Positions 11,445-20,210 of a stretch of DNA of 64,000 nt are shown here, piece by piece. How positions within the stretch are numbered: position 1 is the stretch's first letter; every line of letters begins with the position of its first letter. The notes beneath the pieces were generated by a model, which made no database searches, was not told the origin of the DNA, and saw only the letters and a list, made by a program, of their open reading frames with translations. A program made the position numbers and the translations under genes. The stretch covers positions 534,485 through 598,484 of the forward strand of contig NZ_CANLZZ010000003.1 of the NCBI RefSeq assembly GCF_947495725.1, read 5' to 3'. This DNA is from an uncultured Lutibacter sp. Its GTDB lineage: Bacteria; Bacteroidota; Bacteroidia; Flavobacteriales; Flavobacteriaceae.

Positions 11445-12860
11445 TTAATCTCTATTGTTTTCACCAATTTCTGGATTCTGTAAAATATACTTTGAGGCAA
11501 TTGGTAATGCCCAATTTTTACTTCCTGCTGGCAATGTATAAGTACTACCATTATAAGTGTGAACAAGATCTATTTTAGATGAATCATAAACGTTGTATCT
11601 TTTTAAGTCGAAATAGCGATGTCCTTTCATAACCAGTTCAATTCTTCTTTCTTTTTTTACTAAATTTAAAACTACATCTTGATCTATTTCTGCTAAAGGT
11701 TCAAAAGTTCCTGTATCCATCCTTTTTTCACGTAGTGTATTTAAATCATCTATAGCTAAAGAAACATTATTTAATCTTGCGTTACATTCGGCTCTTGTAA
11801 GTAACATTTCAGGTACCGATGGTCCAATAGGTTTAAAATTTCTTACAAACCCCATTGTATAAATACTTTCTGTTCCTGATACTCCAAAAAGAAATGGCCC
11901 TCCAAATTGTCTTCTTCGTTGATCGTTTACAGCTAATAAACTCAAATAATCATCAGATGCTATTAAAAAATTATATGTTGAATTAGAAGATTTACTCCAT
12001 ATTATTTCAGGATCATCCTGTGCAAGGCTAGGTGGATTTGCAATTCCTGGAAAAAACCAATCTGCGTATGAATTAAAATCAACAAGCGTATTTGATAATA
12101 ACAAAGCTTCATTGGCTGCATCACGAGCATCTTCAAAATTACCCATATACAAATAAACTCGAGCTAAAAGACTGTAAACCCCAGCTTTTGAAGGTCTATG
12201 AATTAACTCAGGTAAATTCGGTAAATAATCCAAAGCTTCATTTAAATCACTAAGAATAACATCATAAACTTCTTGTACTGAGGCACGCGGATACTGAACG
12301 CCAGATAATTCTGTTCCTAACCTTAATGGTACTCCTGAATCTTCATTTGCTGTTGCAGGGTTGTAGTGCACTCCATATAAATTAACTAAAGAAAAGTAAG
12401 CAAATGCTCTGTGTGCATGAGCCTCAGCTTTTAAAGCCATTTGTTCATCTAAAGTTCCACCAACCGCATTTAAAATATCTTCTATAATAATATTTGTAAC
12501 GTATATTTGACCATATAATGCTTGCCAATCTCCATCTTCTTGAGCATCGGTATAAATATTATCATTTTGTGTGAAAATATTTGTTGAAATACTACCATCA
12601 GGATAAAAACTCGAAAGATTTTCTGTAATCATTACATCGTCACTAGCCAACTCAGTATTAGAATAGGAATTTTCAAAACCTGGAGATATAACTTGTAAAC
12701 CCTGTGTGTTCCCAAATTTTTCAGTTTGATCTAACAATAATCTGTAATCATTAACTTTTTTTGGAATAATCCTTCCTTTTGGTTCTATGTCTAAAAATTC
12801 TTCTCTGTTACAAGAAAACACTATAAATGAAAGACAAAGTATATATATAATATTTTTCAT
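11445..12860 (-). CDS. SusD/RagB-family outer-membrane lipoprotein (locus 1)
   Basis: A SusD-like substrate-binding lid for the SusC transporter encoded just upstream. The lipoprotein signal MKNIIYILCLSFIVFSC has its lipobox Cys at 17, followed by the family hallmark FLDIEPKGRIIP. TPR-like helices lie in the middle (AEAHAHRAFAYFSLVNLYG), and the conserved C-terminal ERRIELVMKGHRYFDLKRYNVY is present. I choose the start at 12860: it leaves a 10-base gap after the SusC stop and a clean signal peptide, whereas the start at 12884 would overlap SusC and add a poor N-terminus. Ligand class cannot be read from the sequence. Its neighbours are redox lipoproteins rather than glycosidases, which argues against an ordinary glycan locus. 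Confidence 0.92.
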   Translation of the reverse strand: MKNIIYILCLSFIVFSCNREEFLDIEPKGRIIPKKVNDYRLLLDQTEKFGNTQGLQVISPGFENSYSNTELASDDVMITENLSSFYPDGSISTNIFTQNDNIYTDAQEDGDWQALYGQIYVTNIIIEDILNAVGGTLDEQMALKAEAHAHRAFAYFSLVNLYGVHYNPATANEDSGVPLRLGTELSGVQYPRASVQEVYDVILSDLNEALDYLPNLPELIHRPSKAGVYSLLARVYLYMGNFEDARDAANEALLLSNTLVDFNSYADWFFPGIANPPSLAQDDPEIIWSKSSNSTYNFLIASDDYLSLLAVNDQRRRQFGGPFLFGVSGTESIYTMGFVRNFKPIGPSVPEMLLTRAECNARLNNVSLAIDDLNTLREKRMDTGTFEPLAEIDQDVVLNLVKKERRIELVMKGHRYFDLKRYNVYDSSKIDLVHTYNGSTYTLPAGSKNWALPIASKYILQNPEIGENNRD

Positions 12861-12870
12861 AATTAACATT

Positions 12871-15800
12871 TTAAAAATTAGCATTTAAACCTAAAGTAAA
12901 CGTAGGTCTTAAATTAAATATTAAACTTTCTGGGTCAACATTCCATTTGTTAAAATTAATTAACGCCAAATTTGTTGCTTGAAAGCTTACGCTTAACCTG
13001 TTTAAACCTGCTGAACGTGCAGTTTTTTCGCTTAACTCATAAAAAAGTACTACTTCTTTTAACCTAATATGAGAGGCATCATCAATAAGCTGACTTCCGT
13101 ATTTATAATAAGTTGTGTAAGTATCGAGTGAAGCATCTGCTCTTGTAGTTGGAATTCTTGGAATATCGGTTATTGCTTCATCGCCTGGGTTTTGCCATCT
13201 ATTTTCAAAATCTCTATGAATATAATGATTGCCTCCAAATTTATTTGGTAATTCAGCATAATTTAAAAAGTTTGTATTTCTAAATACATGACCAAGTTTA
13301 AAGCTCGTTAATGCCCTTAAAGTAAAGTTGTTGTATGAAAATTGGTTAACCCAACCTCCATAGAATTTTGGAGTAGTAGTTCCCTGATATTTAAGTGCTT
13401 CAACAACATCAATATCTCTGTTTACTAACTCTTCATTTTCATCCAAAAATTGAGGGTCACCTTCACTATTTAAACCTTCAAATTGATAACTGTAAAGATA
13501 ATTTAATGGTGTATTTACAAGAGGAGATCTCAAAACAGTATATGCATAAGGTGTTTCATCAGGTACATCAACTTTAGTTACCTCGTTTTTATTATAACTA
13601 AAATTCAATGATGAATTATACTTAAACTTTTCACCATCAACTACTAGTCCTTGGATAGAGATATCAACACCTTTATTTTCCATTTCGCCTGCGTTGATCA
13701 GAGCAGAATTAAAACCTAATATTGATGGGAATATTACATTTGATAATAAGTCTTTACTTTTTCGGTTGTAATATTCAATACTACCATTTAATCTGTTATT
13801 AAACATTCCAAAATCAACGCCTAAATTAGTTACATAAACCTTCTCTAACCTTAATTCAGGATTTTTTACATTTGATATAAAGGCATATTGGTTTCCTGAG
13901 AAAGGGTCACTTGATATACCAGCTTGTACAAATGGGCTTGTTGAATTATTTACGTTACCATTACTACCATAAGTTGTTCTTAATGACAATCTATCAAATA
14001 TTTTACTCTCAAAGAAATCTTCTTTATAAATATCCCACTTACCACCTACTGAAAATAAAGGAATGTTTTTATACTTTTTACTTGCTCCAAAAAGATTTGC
14101 ATCATCTAAACGTATACTTCCTGTTAATGAATACTTTCTGTCATATGTATAAGCAAAATTACCATAGTATGAAATGAATCTATTTTCATTTTCATAAATA
14201 GCTTCTTGATTAGGTATTTGATTTTGACCAAAAAAGTATACCGTTGGAAATAAATCTGCATAGTTAATATTTTTCGCAAAATCTAATGATTGATCATCAT
14301 AACCATACAATCTATTTCTATAATAATCTTCCAATTCCTTTCTTGCTTCATATCCAGCAATTGCGCTAATATTGTGCAAATCTTCTTTAAATGACTGATT
14401 ATAATTTAATTGTAATCTTCCAGATTGTGTTTCATTATGCTGATTATTAATATCCAAAAAACTTCCCTTTGGTATGGCACTAACAATACCTCCCCCAGAA
14501 TTTGTTGTATAAGTATTTATTAAATTTCGTACCTGAAATGTATTTTCATTAAATAAATTTTCAGTTTTAATTGAACCTTTTTCAAATTGATACCTACCTT
14601 CTAAAGATAAATAATCGGTTATTTTATAATTTAAAGCTGCCTGAAGTCTTATTTGAGAATTTACATCTCTGTTATTATTATTTTCAAACTCTTGCATTAA
14701 ATTATAATCCCAATTGTAAGGGTAACCATTTTCTACACTCCGTATTTCTTTAAATTCATCGTAAAACCCTTGTGGCTGTGATAAGTACTCACCATCACTT
14801 CCTAAAATATTTTGGTATTGGTCTAAACTTTGAGCGTTAAAAACTGATAAACCATTAAATTTTGTCTTATTGTGTGAATAGTTAATTCTACCGGTGAAAG
14901 TAAGTTTAGACGTTAAATCAATTTGATTGCTAATGTTTGCAATAATCTGATCTCTATCATTATTTTTGAAAGAATTAATATTTCTATTTTGATTATAAAC
15001 TAAAGAAGCTTGATAGCTACTGTTTTCTCCTCCACCACCAACGCTAATATTATGCTGCATCCAAGTTTGATTAGCTAAAAATAAATCTTCAAATTGACCT
15101 CTACTATCTATTGTTTTTAAGTTGTTTAGTACTGAATTTGCCTCTTCATCTGAAATTTGCCCTTCATTTAGTAATAGATAAGTTTCTAAACCTTTACTTA
15201 TACTTGATGAGTTAAAATCGTTTGGTAAGTTTCTCCAAGAATTATCGGCTATATGCTTTTCAAATTCTAAAAAACTTTCAGTAGAACCATATAACTGATC
15301 GTGTAAATCTAATTGTGATGTTATTGAAAAATTTGAAGAATAATTAATTGTTGTTTTGCTGTTTTTGGAACCTTTACTTGTAACTATAACTATTACTCCA
15401 TTGGCAGCTCTAATACCCCAAATAGATGCTGCAGCAGCATCTTTTAAAATTGTAATACTCTCAACATCATTTGGGTTAATGGTTTCCAATCCTTGTTCTA
15501 TAGGAAATCCATCAACTACAATTAAAGGTTTACTAATTGAATTGATAGTACTTGTACCCCTAACTATTGCAACATTATTTCCATCATCATCAGTATCAAA
15601 TAAAATACCTGCAACTTCCCCTTCAATTTTATCGAATACATTTTGAGATGTTTTTACACCTAACGTTTTAGTATTTATGCTTTCAAAAGATCCAGTAGCG
15701 CGTTCTTTAGAAAGTTTTTGATAACCTGTGCTAATTACAACTTCTTTTAAATCGTTAGTATTTTCTAATAAGGTTACATTTAAAACACTTTGGTTCTGAA

Positions 15801-16398
15801 TTTTAAACTCTTGGGTTGCATACCCAATGTACGAAAATCTAATAACTTCTCCTGGCACAACTTTAATTGTGTAATTCCCTTCAAAATCAGTAGCTAAACC
15901 TCTCATTTTTGCACTTCCCTTTGTACCTACCAATACATTAACACCCGGAATTGGATTTCCATCTTTATCAATAACTTTACCCGAAATACTTTGTTGAGGC
16001 ATTTCAACTAAATCGGTTCCTACAAAAGCTGGTCTTCTTTTTAAAAGAATTGTTTGATCTTCTGTGAAATCATATGTAAACACTGTATTAGATAAACACA
16101 TATCTAATAATTTATAGGTTCTTATAGTCCCTTTGTTTAAATTAAACTTAGATGAGCTTTCAAAAACATCAGAGGGAAAAACAAATGAATAATCAGTTTG
16201 ATTTTCAATTAAATTAAAAACTTCATCAATTGACAATTGAATGTCATTATCAATTTTAATTTTATCATTCTGAGAAACACCTATATTAGGTGTTAAAGCG
16301 AAAATGGTTGTACAAAAGAGAAAAATAAAAACTCGCATAATATTTTTAAACATATTCCTTTTAACCCAAGGAACAAGGTTACTAAATTTAATTTCCAT
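12871..16398 (-). CDS. SusC/RagA-type TonB-dependent transporter with STN signalling domain (locus 1)
   Basis: A 1175-residue outer-membrane transporter. Domain order is signal peptide (about 1-43, ending GVSQ), secretin/TonB short N-terminal (STN) domain (about 45-122), carboxypeptidase-regulatory-like domain (about 137-215), plug (about 225-345) and beta-barrel ending in FTLGLNANF with the terminal Phe usual for barrel insertion. The STN domain is the part that contacts a FecR anti-sigma factor, and a FecR gene lies directly upstream. The plug begins GYQKLSKERATGSF, a variant different from the GYGTTQKKDLTGSV of locus 2. The start at 16398 is supported by near-identical bases around the start of the second SusC (GCAAATTTATGGAAATTAAA in both). 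Confidence 0.95.
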   Translation of the reverse strand: MEIKFSNLVPWVKRNMFKNIMRVFIFLFCTTIFALTPNIGVSQNDKIKIDNDIQLSIDEVFNLIENQTDYSFVFPSDVFESSSKFNLNKGTIRTYKLLDMCLSNTVFTYDFTEDQTILLKRRPAFVGTDLVEMPQQSISGKVIDKDGNPIPGVNVLVGTKGSAKMRGLATDFEGNYTIKVVPGEVIRFSYIGYATQEFKIQNQSVLNVTLLENTNDLKEVVISTGYQKLSKERATGSFESINTKTLGVKTSQNVFDKIEGEVAGILFDTDDDGNNVAIVRGTSTINSISKPLIVVDGFPIEQGLETINPNDVESITILKDAAAASIWGIRAANGVIVIVTSKGSKNSKTTINYSSNFSITSQLDLHDQLYGSTESFLEFEKHIADNSWRNLPNDFNSSSISKGLETYLLLNEGQISDEEANSVLNNLKTIDSRGQFEDLFLANQTWMQHNISVGGGGENSSYQASLVYNQNRNINSFKNNDRDQIIANISNQIDLTSKLTFTGRINYSHNKTKFNGLSVFNAQSLDQYQNILGSDGEYLSQPQGFYDEFKEIRSVENGYPYNWDYNLMQEFENNNNRDVNSQIRLQAALNYKITDYLSLEGRYQFEKGSIKTENLFNENTFQVRNLINTYTTNSGGGIVSAIPKGSFLDINNQHNETQSGRLQLNYNQSFKEDLHNISAIAGYEARKELEDYYRNRLYGYDDQSLDFAKNINYADLFPTVYFFGQNQIPNQEAIYENENRFISYYGNFAYTYDRKYSLTGSIRLDDANLFGASKKYKNIPLFSVGGKWDIYKEDFFESKIFDRLSLRTTYGSNGNVNNSTSPFVQAGISSDPFSGNQYAFISNVKNPELRLEKVYVTNLGVDFGMFNNRLNGSIEYYNRKSKDLLSNVIFPSILGFNSALINAGEMENKGVDISIQGLVVDGEKFKYNSSLNFSYNKNEVTKVDVPDETPYAYTVLRSPLVNTPLNYLYSYQFEGLNSEGDPQFLDENEELVNRDIDVVEALKYQGTTTPKFYGGWVNQFSYNNFTLRALTSFKLGHVFRNTNFLNYAELPNKFGGNHYIHRDFENRWQNPGDEAITDIPRIPTTRADASLDTYTTYYKYGSQLIDDASHIRLKEVVLFYELSEKTARSAGLNRLSVSFQATNLALINFNKWNVDPESLIFNLRPTFTLGLNANF

Positions 16399-16447
16399 AA
16401 ATTTGCTTTTTGGTTAATTAATATTTCATTGATTGATCACTGTATAG

Positions 16448-16483
16448 GGATGAAGTTATGTTTGGTAGACGACACTTCATTCC
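16448..16483 (-). promoter_or_regulatory. Hairpin between fecR and susC (locus 1)
   Basis: ATGAAGT (16450-16456) pairs with ACTTCAT (16474-16480), and flanking GG/CC extend the stem after one bulge. The loop is 17 bases. It lies just after the fecR stop and about 50 bases before susC. On the minus strand it has no U-run, so it is not an obvious terminator. It may be a leader structure or stabiliser for the susC mRNA. Confidence 0.35.
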
Positions 16484-16488
16484 TTTTT

Positions 16489-17637
16489 TTATTTTATATA
16501 AATAATTCTATCTTCTATTTTATAATTAATTCTATTTAAATTTTCTAGCGTTATTAATGCGTGTTCAACATTTTGGTATTTTTTAAATACCCCTGTAATC
16601 TTAACATTTTTTGCAGTCTCATTTTCGAAAACAAATTCAATATCATACCATCGTTCTAAAATATTTGAAATTTCAAGGAGTGATTTATTCTTAAATCGTA
16701 ATAATCCAGTTTTCCAGGCAGTTTCAAATGCAGCATCTACTTTATTTATGTATATTTCCTTTGAATCTTCATTATAAACTAATTTATGGTTAGGTACCAA
16801 CTCCTCATTTGAATCGTTAACATTAATAGAAACTTTTCCTTCAACTAAAATCGTTTCAACTGTGTTTTCGTTTTTATAAGCCTTTACATTAAACTCAGTA
16901 CCTAAAACTTCAATAAAATGATTGTCTTTCTTTACTCTAAATTTATCACCGTTATGTAAAACACTAGATGATACATCAAAATAAGCTTCACCATAAATCA
17001 ACTCTACATCTCTTGGCTTACCCTGAACAAATTTTACAGGATATTTAAATTGAGAATCTGCATTAAGCCAAACTTTTGTACCATCGGACAACTCCATATA
17101 AAACTCACCTCCTCTTGGAATAGTTAAATAGTTGAAAGCAATTTTTTCAACAGGTTTCTCTTTATTTGAATGGTAAACAATTTTCTCACCATCTGAACTT
17201 ACTTTTTCCGATTTATACTCCTTCCCTTTTTCTAAGGCTACATTAGTCCCATCTTCCAAAGTTAAGGTGGCCTTATCAGTCCCAATTTCTATGTTATTTT
17301 CAATTACAACAACTTCGTTCTTTTTAGAAAACTGATTTTTAGTTAAAATATACCCCACACTAACTAAAATAAGCAAAGCTGCAGCATATTTTAAACTAGA
17401 TTTCATATAGATTATATATTTTTTCTTTTGAATACGTTTAAATAATTTTCTTTTTTCAATTTCTGAATCAAAATCCATTAAATTATATTCCACATAATAA
17501 TTTAGCTTTATAAAATTTTCGAAATGTTTTTTATTTTCCTTTTCAATCAACCAGTCTGAAAGATATTCCAAGTCCTTCAAAGATGCAGACTTTGAAAAAT
17601 ATTTCACAATTATATTTTCTATTCTTTTTGAGATCAT
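16489..17637 (-). CDS. FecR-family anti-sigma factor (locus 1)
   Basis: A 382-residue inner-membrane anti-sigma factor. A cytoplasmic helical N-terminus (about 1-80, basic near its end) is expected to hold the sigma factor. One transmembrane segment follows (about 83-99, KYAAALLILVSVGYILT), then a periplasmic FecR domain (about 165-275, with FNYLTIPRGGEFYMELSDG and GEAYFDV) and a DUF4974 C-terminal domain that resembles an STN fold. The known logic of the family is: substrate at SusC, STN contact, FecR change, sigma release. The gene is divergent from its ECF sigma (95 bases apart) and upstream of susC on the same strand. This differs from locus 2, where sigma and FecR are co-directional. Confidence 0.92.
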   Translation of the reverse strand: MISKRIENIIVKYFSKSASLKDLEYLSDWLIEKENKKHFENFIKLNYYVEYNLMDFDSEIEKRKLFKRIQKKKYIIYMKSSLKYAAALLILVSVGYILTKNQFSKKNEVVVIENNIEIGTDKATLTLEDGTNVALEKGKEYKSEKVSSDGEKIVYHSNKEKPVEKIAFNYLTIPRGGEFYMELSDGTKVWLNADSQFKYPVKFVQGKPRDVELIYGEAYFDVSSSVLHNGDKFRVKKDNHFIEVLGTEFNVKAYKNENTVETILVEGKVSINVNDSNEELVPNHKLVYNEDSKEIYINKVDAAFETAWKTGLLRFKNKSLLEISNILERWYDIEFVFENETAKNVKITGVFKKYQNVEHALITLENLNRINYKIEDRIIYIK

Positions 17638-17732
17638 TTCCTAGATTTCTTATACATATGAAACAATAATTTTACAATACCCTTAAAGAAACTTAATTTT
17701 TTTTTTACATTGCGAAAGTTTTTACAAAAAAA

Positions 17733-18326
17733 ATGAAGAAAGACTTTTCAAATAATAAAATATTAATCAAAGAATTTAAAAAAGGAAACGAAAAAGCCTT
17801 AAACTACATCGTGGAAACATATCATCATAGATTATGCTTGTATATTTATAGTTTATCTAATGACTATGATGGTGCAAAAGACAGTGTTCAAAATGTTTTT
17901 ATGAAATTGTGGGAAAAACGCTCTCAATTACCTGAAATTAAATCTTTTAAAAGTTATTTATACAAAGCAGCCTATAATGATTTTTTAAATCAAATAAGAG
18001 GAAGAAAAGAAACATTAATATTTGAAAAAATTCATATAGAAACAATCGGTTCAATTGAATCAGAGAATTCTGAAGATTTAGATGAGAAAATAAAAGCTGT
18101 AAAGAGTGAAATTGAAAATTTACCTCCAAAATGCAAAGAAATATTTTTAATGAGTAAACAAGAAGGCTTAACTTATATTGAAATTTCTGAGCACTTAAAC
18201 ATTTCTCTAAAAACTGTTGAAGGGCAAATGTTAAACGCTTTTAAAAAATTAAAAAGTAAATTGGGTAATAAAATTAATTTACTTTTTTTAATTTTTGATT
18301 TAAGAGGAGGTTTTAAATCTCGTTAA
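17733..18326 (+). CDS. ECF RNA polymerase sigma factor (locus 1)
   Basis: A 197-residue ECF sigma factor of the kind paired with FecR. Region 2 lies at about residues 25-92 (YHHRLCLYIYSLSNDYDGAKDSVQNVFMKLWEKR). Region 4 lies at about 125-180 (IENLPPKCKEIFLMSKQEGLTYIEISEHLNISLKTVEGQ), with a clear helix-turn-helix. The C-terminal hydrophobic stretch KINLLFLIFDLRG is a common ending for Bacteroidota FecI-like factors. It is transcribed away from fecR and probably activates the fecR-susC-susD-tlpA operon. No TAnnTTTG box is visible in the short divergent region, so its own promoter may be sigma-dependent. Confidence 0.92.
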   Translation: MKKDFSNNKILIKEFKKGNEKALNYIVETYHHRLCLYIYSLSNDYDGAKDSVQNVFMKLWEKRSQLPEIKSFKSYLYKAAYNDFLNQIRGRKETLIFEKIHIETIGSIESENSEDLDEKIKAVKSEIENLPPKCKEIFLMSKQEGLTYIEISEHLNISLKTVEGQMLNAFKKLKSKLGNKINLLFLIFDLRGGFKSR

Positions 18327-18378
18327 TTTTTATCAAGTAAAGTAAAATAAATTCCATCTCATAAAATTTTCGAAGCCA

Positions 18379-19011
18379 TCAAGTAACTTTGAATAAGGCT
18401 TTATAATCTTCGTTTCTATCAATATTATGTCTATTATAAAAAGTAGCAACTGAGTCTTTTTTAGCAAAATATTCTAAGGCACTAATCACCCCACCATCCA
18501 GATCAGAAAGGAAAAAGCTCATTTCGTTTTCAGTTGACATAGAAAACTTAGCTACCACGGTATAGTCTGTAATTACCATTGTGATTGTACGTTTAAAGTA
18601 CTCTGTGTATTTCGCTACAGCTGGTACCCACTAAGTCGAATTATACCGTATTCCTATTTCTAAAACAGGTACTCCATAAACCCCTGTTCTAAAAGATTGT
18701 TGTCCTGTAAAAATTGCGGTTCTCGAAGGGGAACATGTTGGGTACATATAAGCATTATCAAATATTAGACTTTCATTTGCAAGTGCATCTAAAGCTGGAG
18801 TTTCAAAATAAGTTGATCCATTAAAACCAACATCTGCATACCCCAAATCATCAACCAAAATAAATACGATATTTGTTTTTTTTGATGAGTTATTCGACAC
18901 TTTTGTTTTTAATTGAGATTTACAAGAAGTTAGTACAATTGAGCATAGTAATAATATTTTAAAATTTATTCTTAATTTTTGCTTTATAAAACTCATATTT
19001 TTAATTCTCAA
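18379..19011 (-). pseudogene. Truncated sulfatase fused in frame, after an amber stop, to an unrecognised tail
   Basis: The first 118 or so residues are the N-terminus of an S1 sulfatase: a lipoprotein signal (LLLCSIVLTSC), the metal-binding start IVFILVDDLGYADVGFNG and the formylglycine motif CSPSR, then FRTGVYGVPVLE. After that the sequence leaves the family and meets TAG at 18631-18633. The same frame then stays open for 83 codons (WVPAVAKYTEYFKRTI ... NIDRNEDYKALFKVT) to a stop at 18379. I do not recognise this tail. The C-terminal three quarters of a sulfatase (about 350-450 residues) are absent, so the enzyme cannot work. It is best read as a deletion fusion with a later nonsense mutation. 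The DsbA-like codon use of neighbours gives no sign of foreign origin. Confidence 0.7.
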
Positions 19012-19325
19012 TTATTAAATAACTTTTTATTACTAGTCAAAACTATTTTTATTATTAAAAACAGTCGTATGCAACAGTCTAATGAATGTTTCTATAAGTG
19101 TTAATTATGCTTTTTACCAATTAAATTAGACCTTTTTGTTAATTATACTTTAGAGAAAAAAATAAAACTGCCTAGTATTTTATATACACACAATCTTTAA
19201 ATAAAGTATATTTTGTTTTCTATTTTTTCTTTTGAAAAGAATTTCATTATAAATAGTAGGAAAACCTCTTTAAAAAAACTTGTTTGTTTCAGTGCCATTT
19301 TAGTGATTCACTCTCTCGTAAAATG
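19012..19325. other. Intergenic region
   Basis: There are 314 very AT-rich bases between the broken sulfatase and the methyltransferase, both on the minus strand. I see no reading frame, hairpin terminator or exact promoter box. Confidence 0.5.
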
Positions 19326-20000
19326 CTAAAAAACTTTATAAAATGTTGTTTTAATTCTCCCTTTTGAATCACCTAAGTTAATAGATAAAAGTTCTCTTTC
19401 TTCTATAACCTTAAAATTAAAAGGAGGCGCAATAATGTCTATTCCGCTTTGTTTTTTCAATCTAATTCCTTGTCCCGAAATAATATCTTTATTAGGAATA
19501 AAACTTCTATTTGGCAAATGTTCTGTAAGGATTACATATTTGTAATTAGTTAACTTCTTTATGTTTTTATGAATTTCAGCATTCGATAAATGTTGGTATA
19601 CTTGTCTAATTAAAACGCAATCTGCACTAGGCAAATTATCTTCTGCAATATCTAAACAAAGAAATTCTAAATTTTTATTTTTAAATTTTTTTCTATTATA
19701 ATTTATAAGGTTATAAACAATATCCACGGCAACATAATTATTTGAGTATTTAACTAAATCCTTACCTACATTGAAATCGCCACAACCTAAATCACAAACA
19801 TTAAGTTGAGGATTAAACGACTTTAAGAAAGATGAAATTACACTTATATAAGGCTCTATTATACGTGAATTATGAGAACCATCTCCGGAATAAAAATAAC
19901 CGTTAGCTCCTCCCCAAAGATTCATTTCATAAATTTGTTCCATCGCTGCTTTAGTGGGCCAAGGTTTCTTAGATTTTAAAGTTTGTTTTTTGTTACTCAT
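19326..20000 (-). CDS. Class I SAM-dependent methyltransferase
   Basis: A 224-residue cytosolic protein. Motif I is VCDLGCGDFNVG (about residues 68-79), followed by an acidic second-strand end VAVDIVYNLI and motif-like LEFLCLDIAED and CVLIRQVYQHLS. These fit a Rossmann-fold SAM methyltransferase of the small-molecule or unassigned type rather than a DNA methyltransferase, since no DPPY/NPPF motif is visible. The N-terminus is basic (MSNKKQTLKSKKPWP). It is divergent from the helicase gene (210 bases apart). The substrate is unknown. Confidence 0.75.
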   Translation of the reverse strand: MSNKKQTLKSKKPWPTKAAMEQIYEMNLWGGANGYFYSGDGSHNSRIIEPYISVISSFLKSFNPQLNVCDLGCGDFNVGKDLVKYSNNYVAVDIVYNLINYNRKKFKNKNLEFLCLDIAEDNLPSADCVLIRQVYQHLSNAEIHKNIKKLTNYKYVILTEHLPNRSFIPNKDIISGQGIRLKKQSGIDIIAPPFNFKVIEERELLSINLGDSKGRIKTTFYKVF

Positions 20001-20210
20001 TATTGCTTAAAACTTATTGGTTAAACTTATAAAAAAAGATTTAAATTAAATATTAATTCATTAACAACTTAACCCTCAATTAATAACACTTCAATCATTT
20101 TTTCATACTCCAATTACACCCATAAATTCAATAAAAAATTACATTTAAAAGTATATATTCGCAGTTGTTTTTTTAAAAGAACCTACTAACAACCATTACT
20201 AAAAAAATTA

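Noticed and set aside
13395..15646. Several open frames of 60-96 codons on the plus strand inside the locus 1 susC gene.
   Set aside because: They are antisense to a full-length, well-conserved SusC, have low-complexity translations and no recognisable motifs.
18379..18579. Treating the 66-codon frame before the broken sulfatase as an independent small gene.
   Set aside because: It is in the same frame as the sulfatase fragment and continuous with it apart from one TAG, so one broken gene is the simpler reading.
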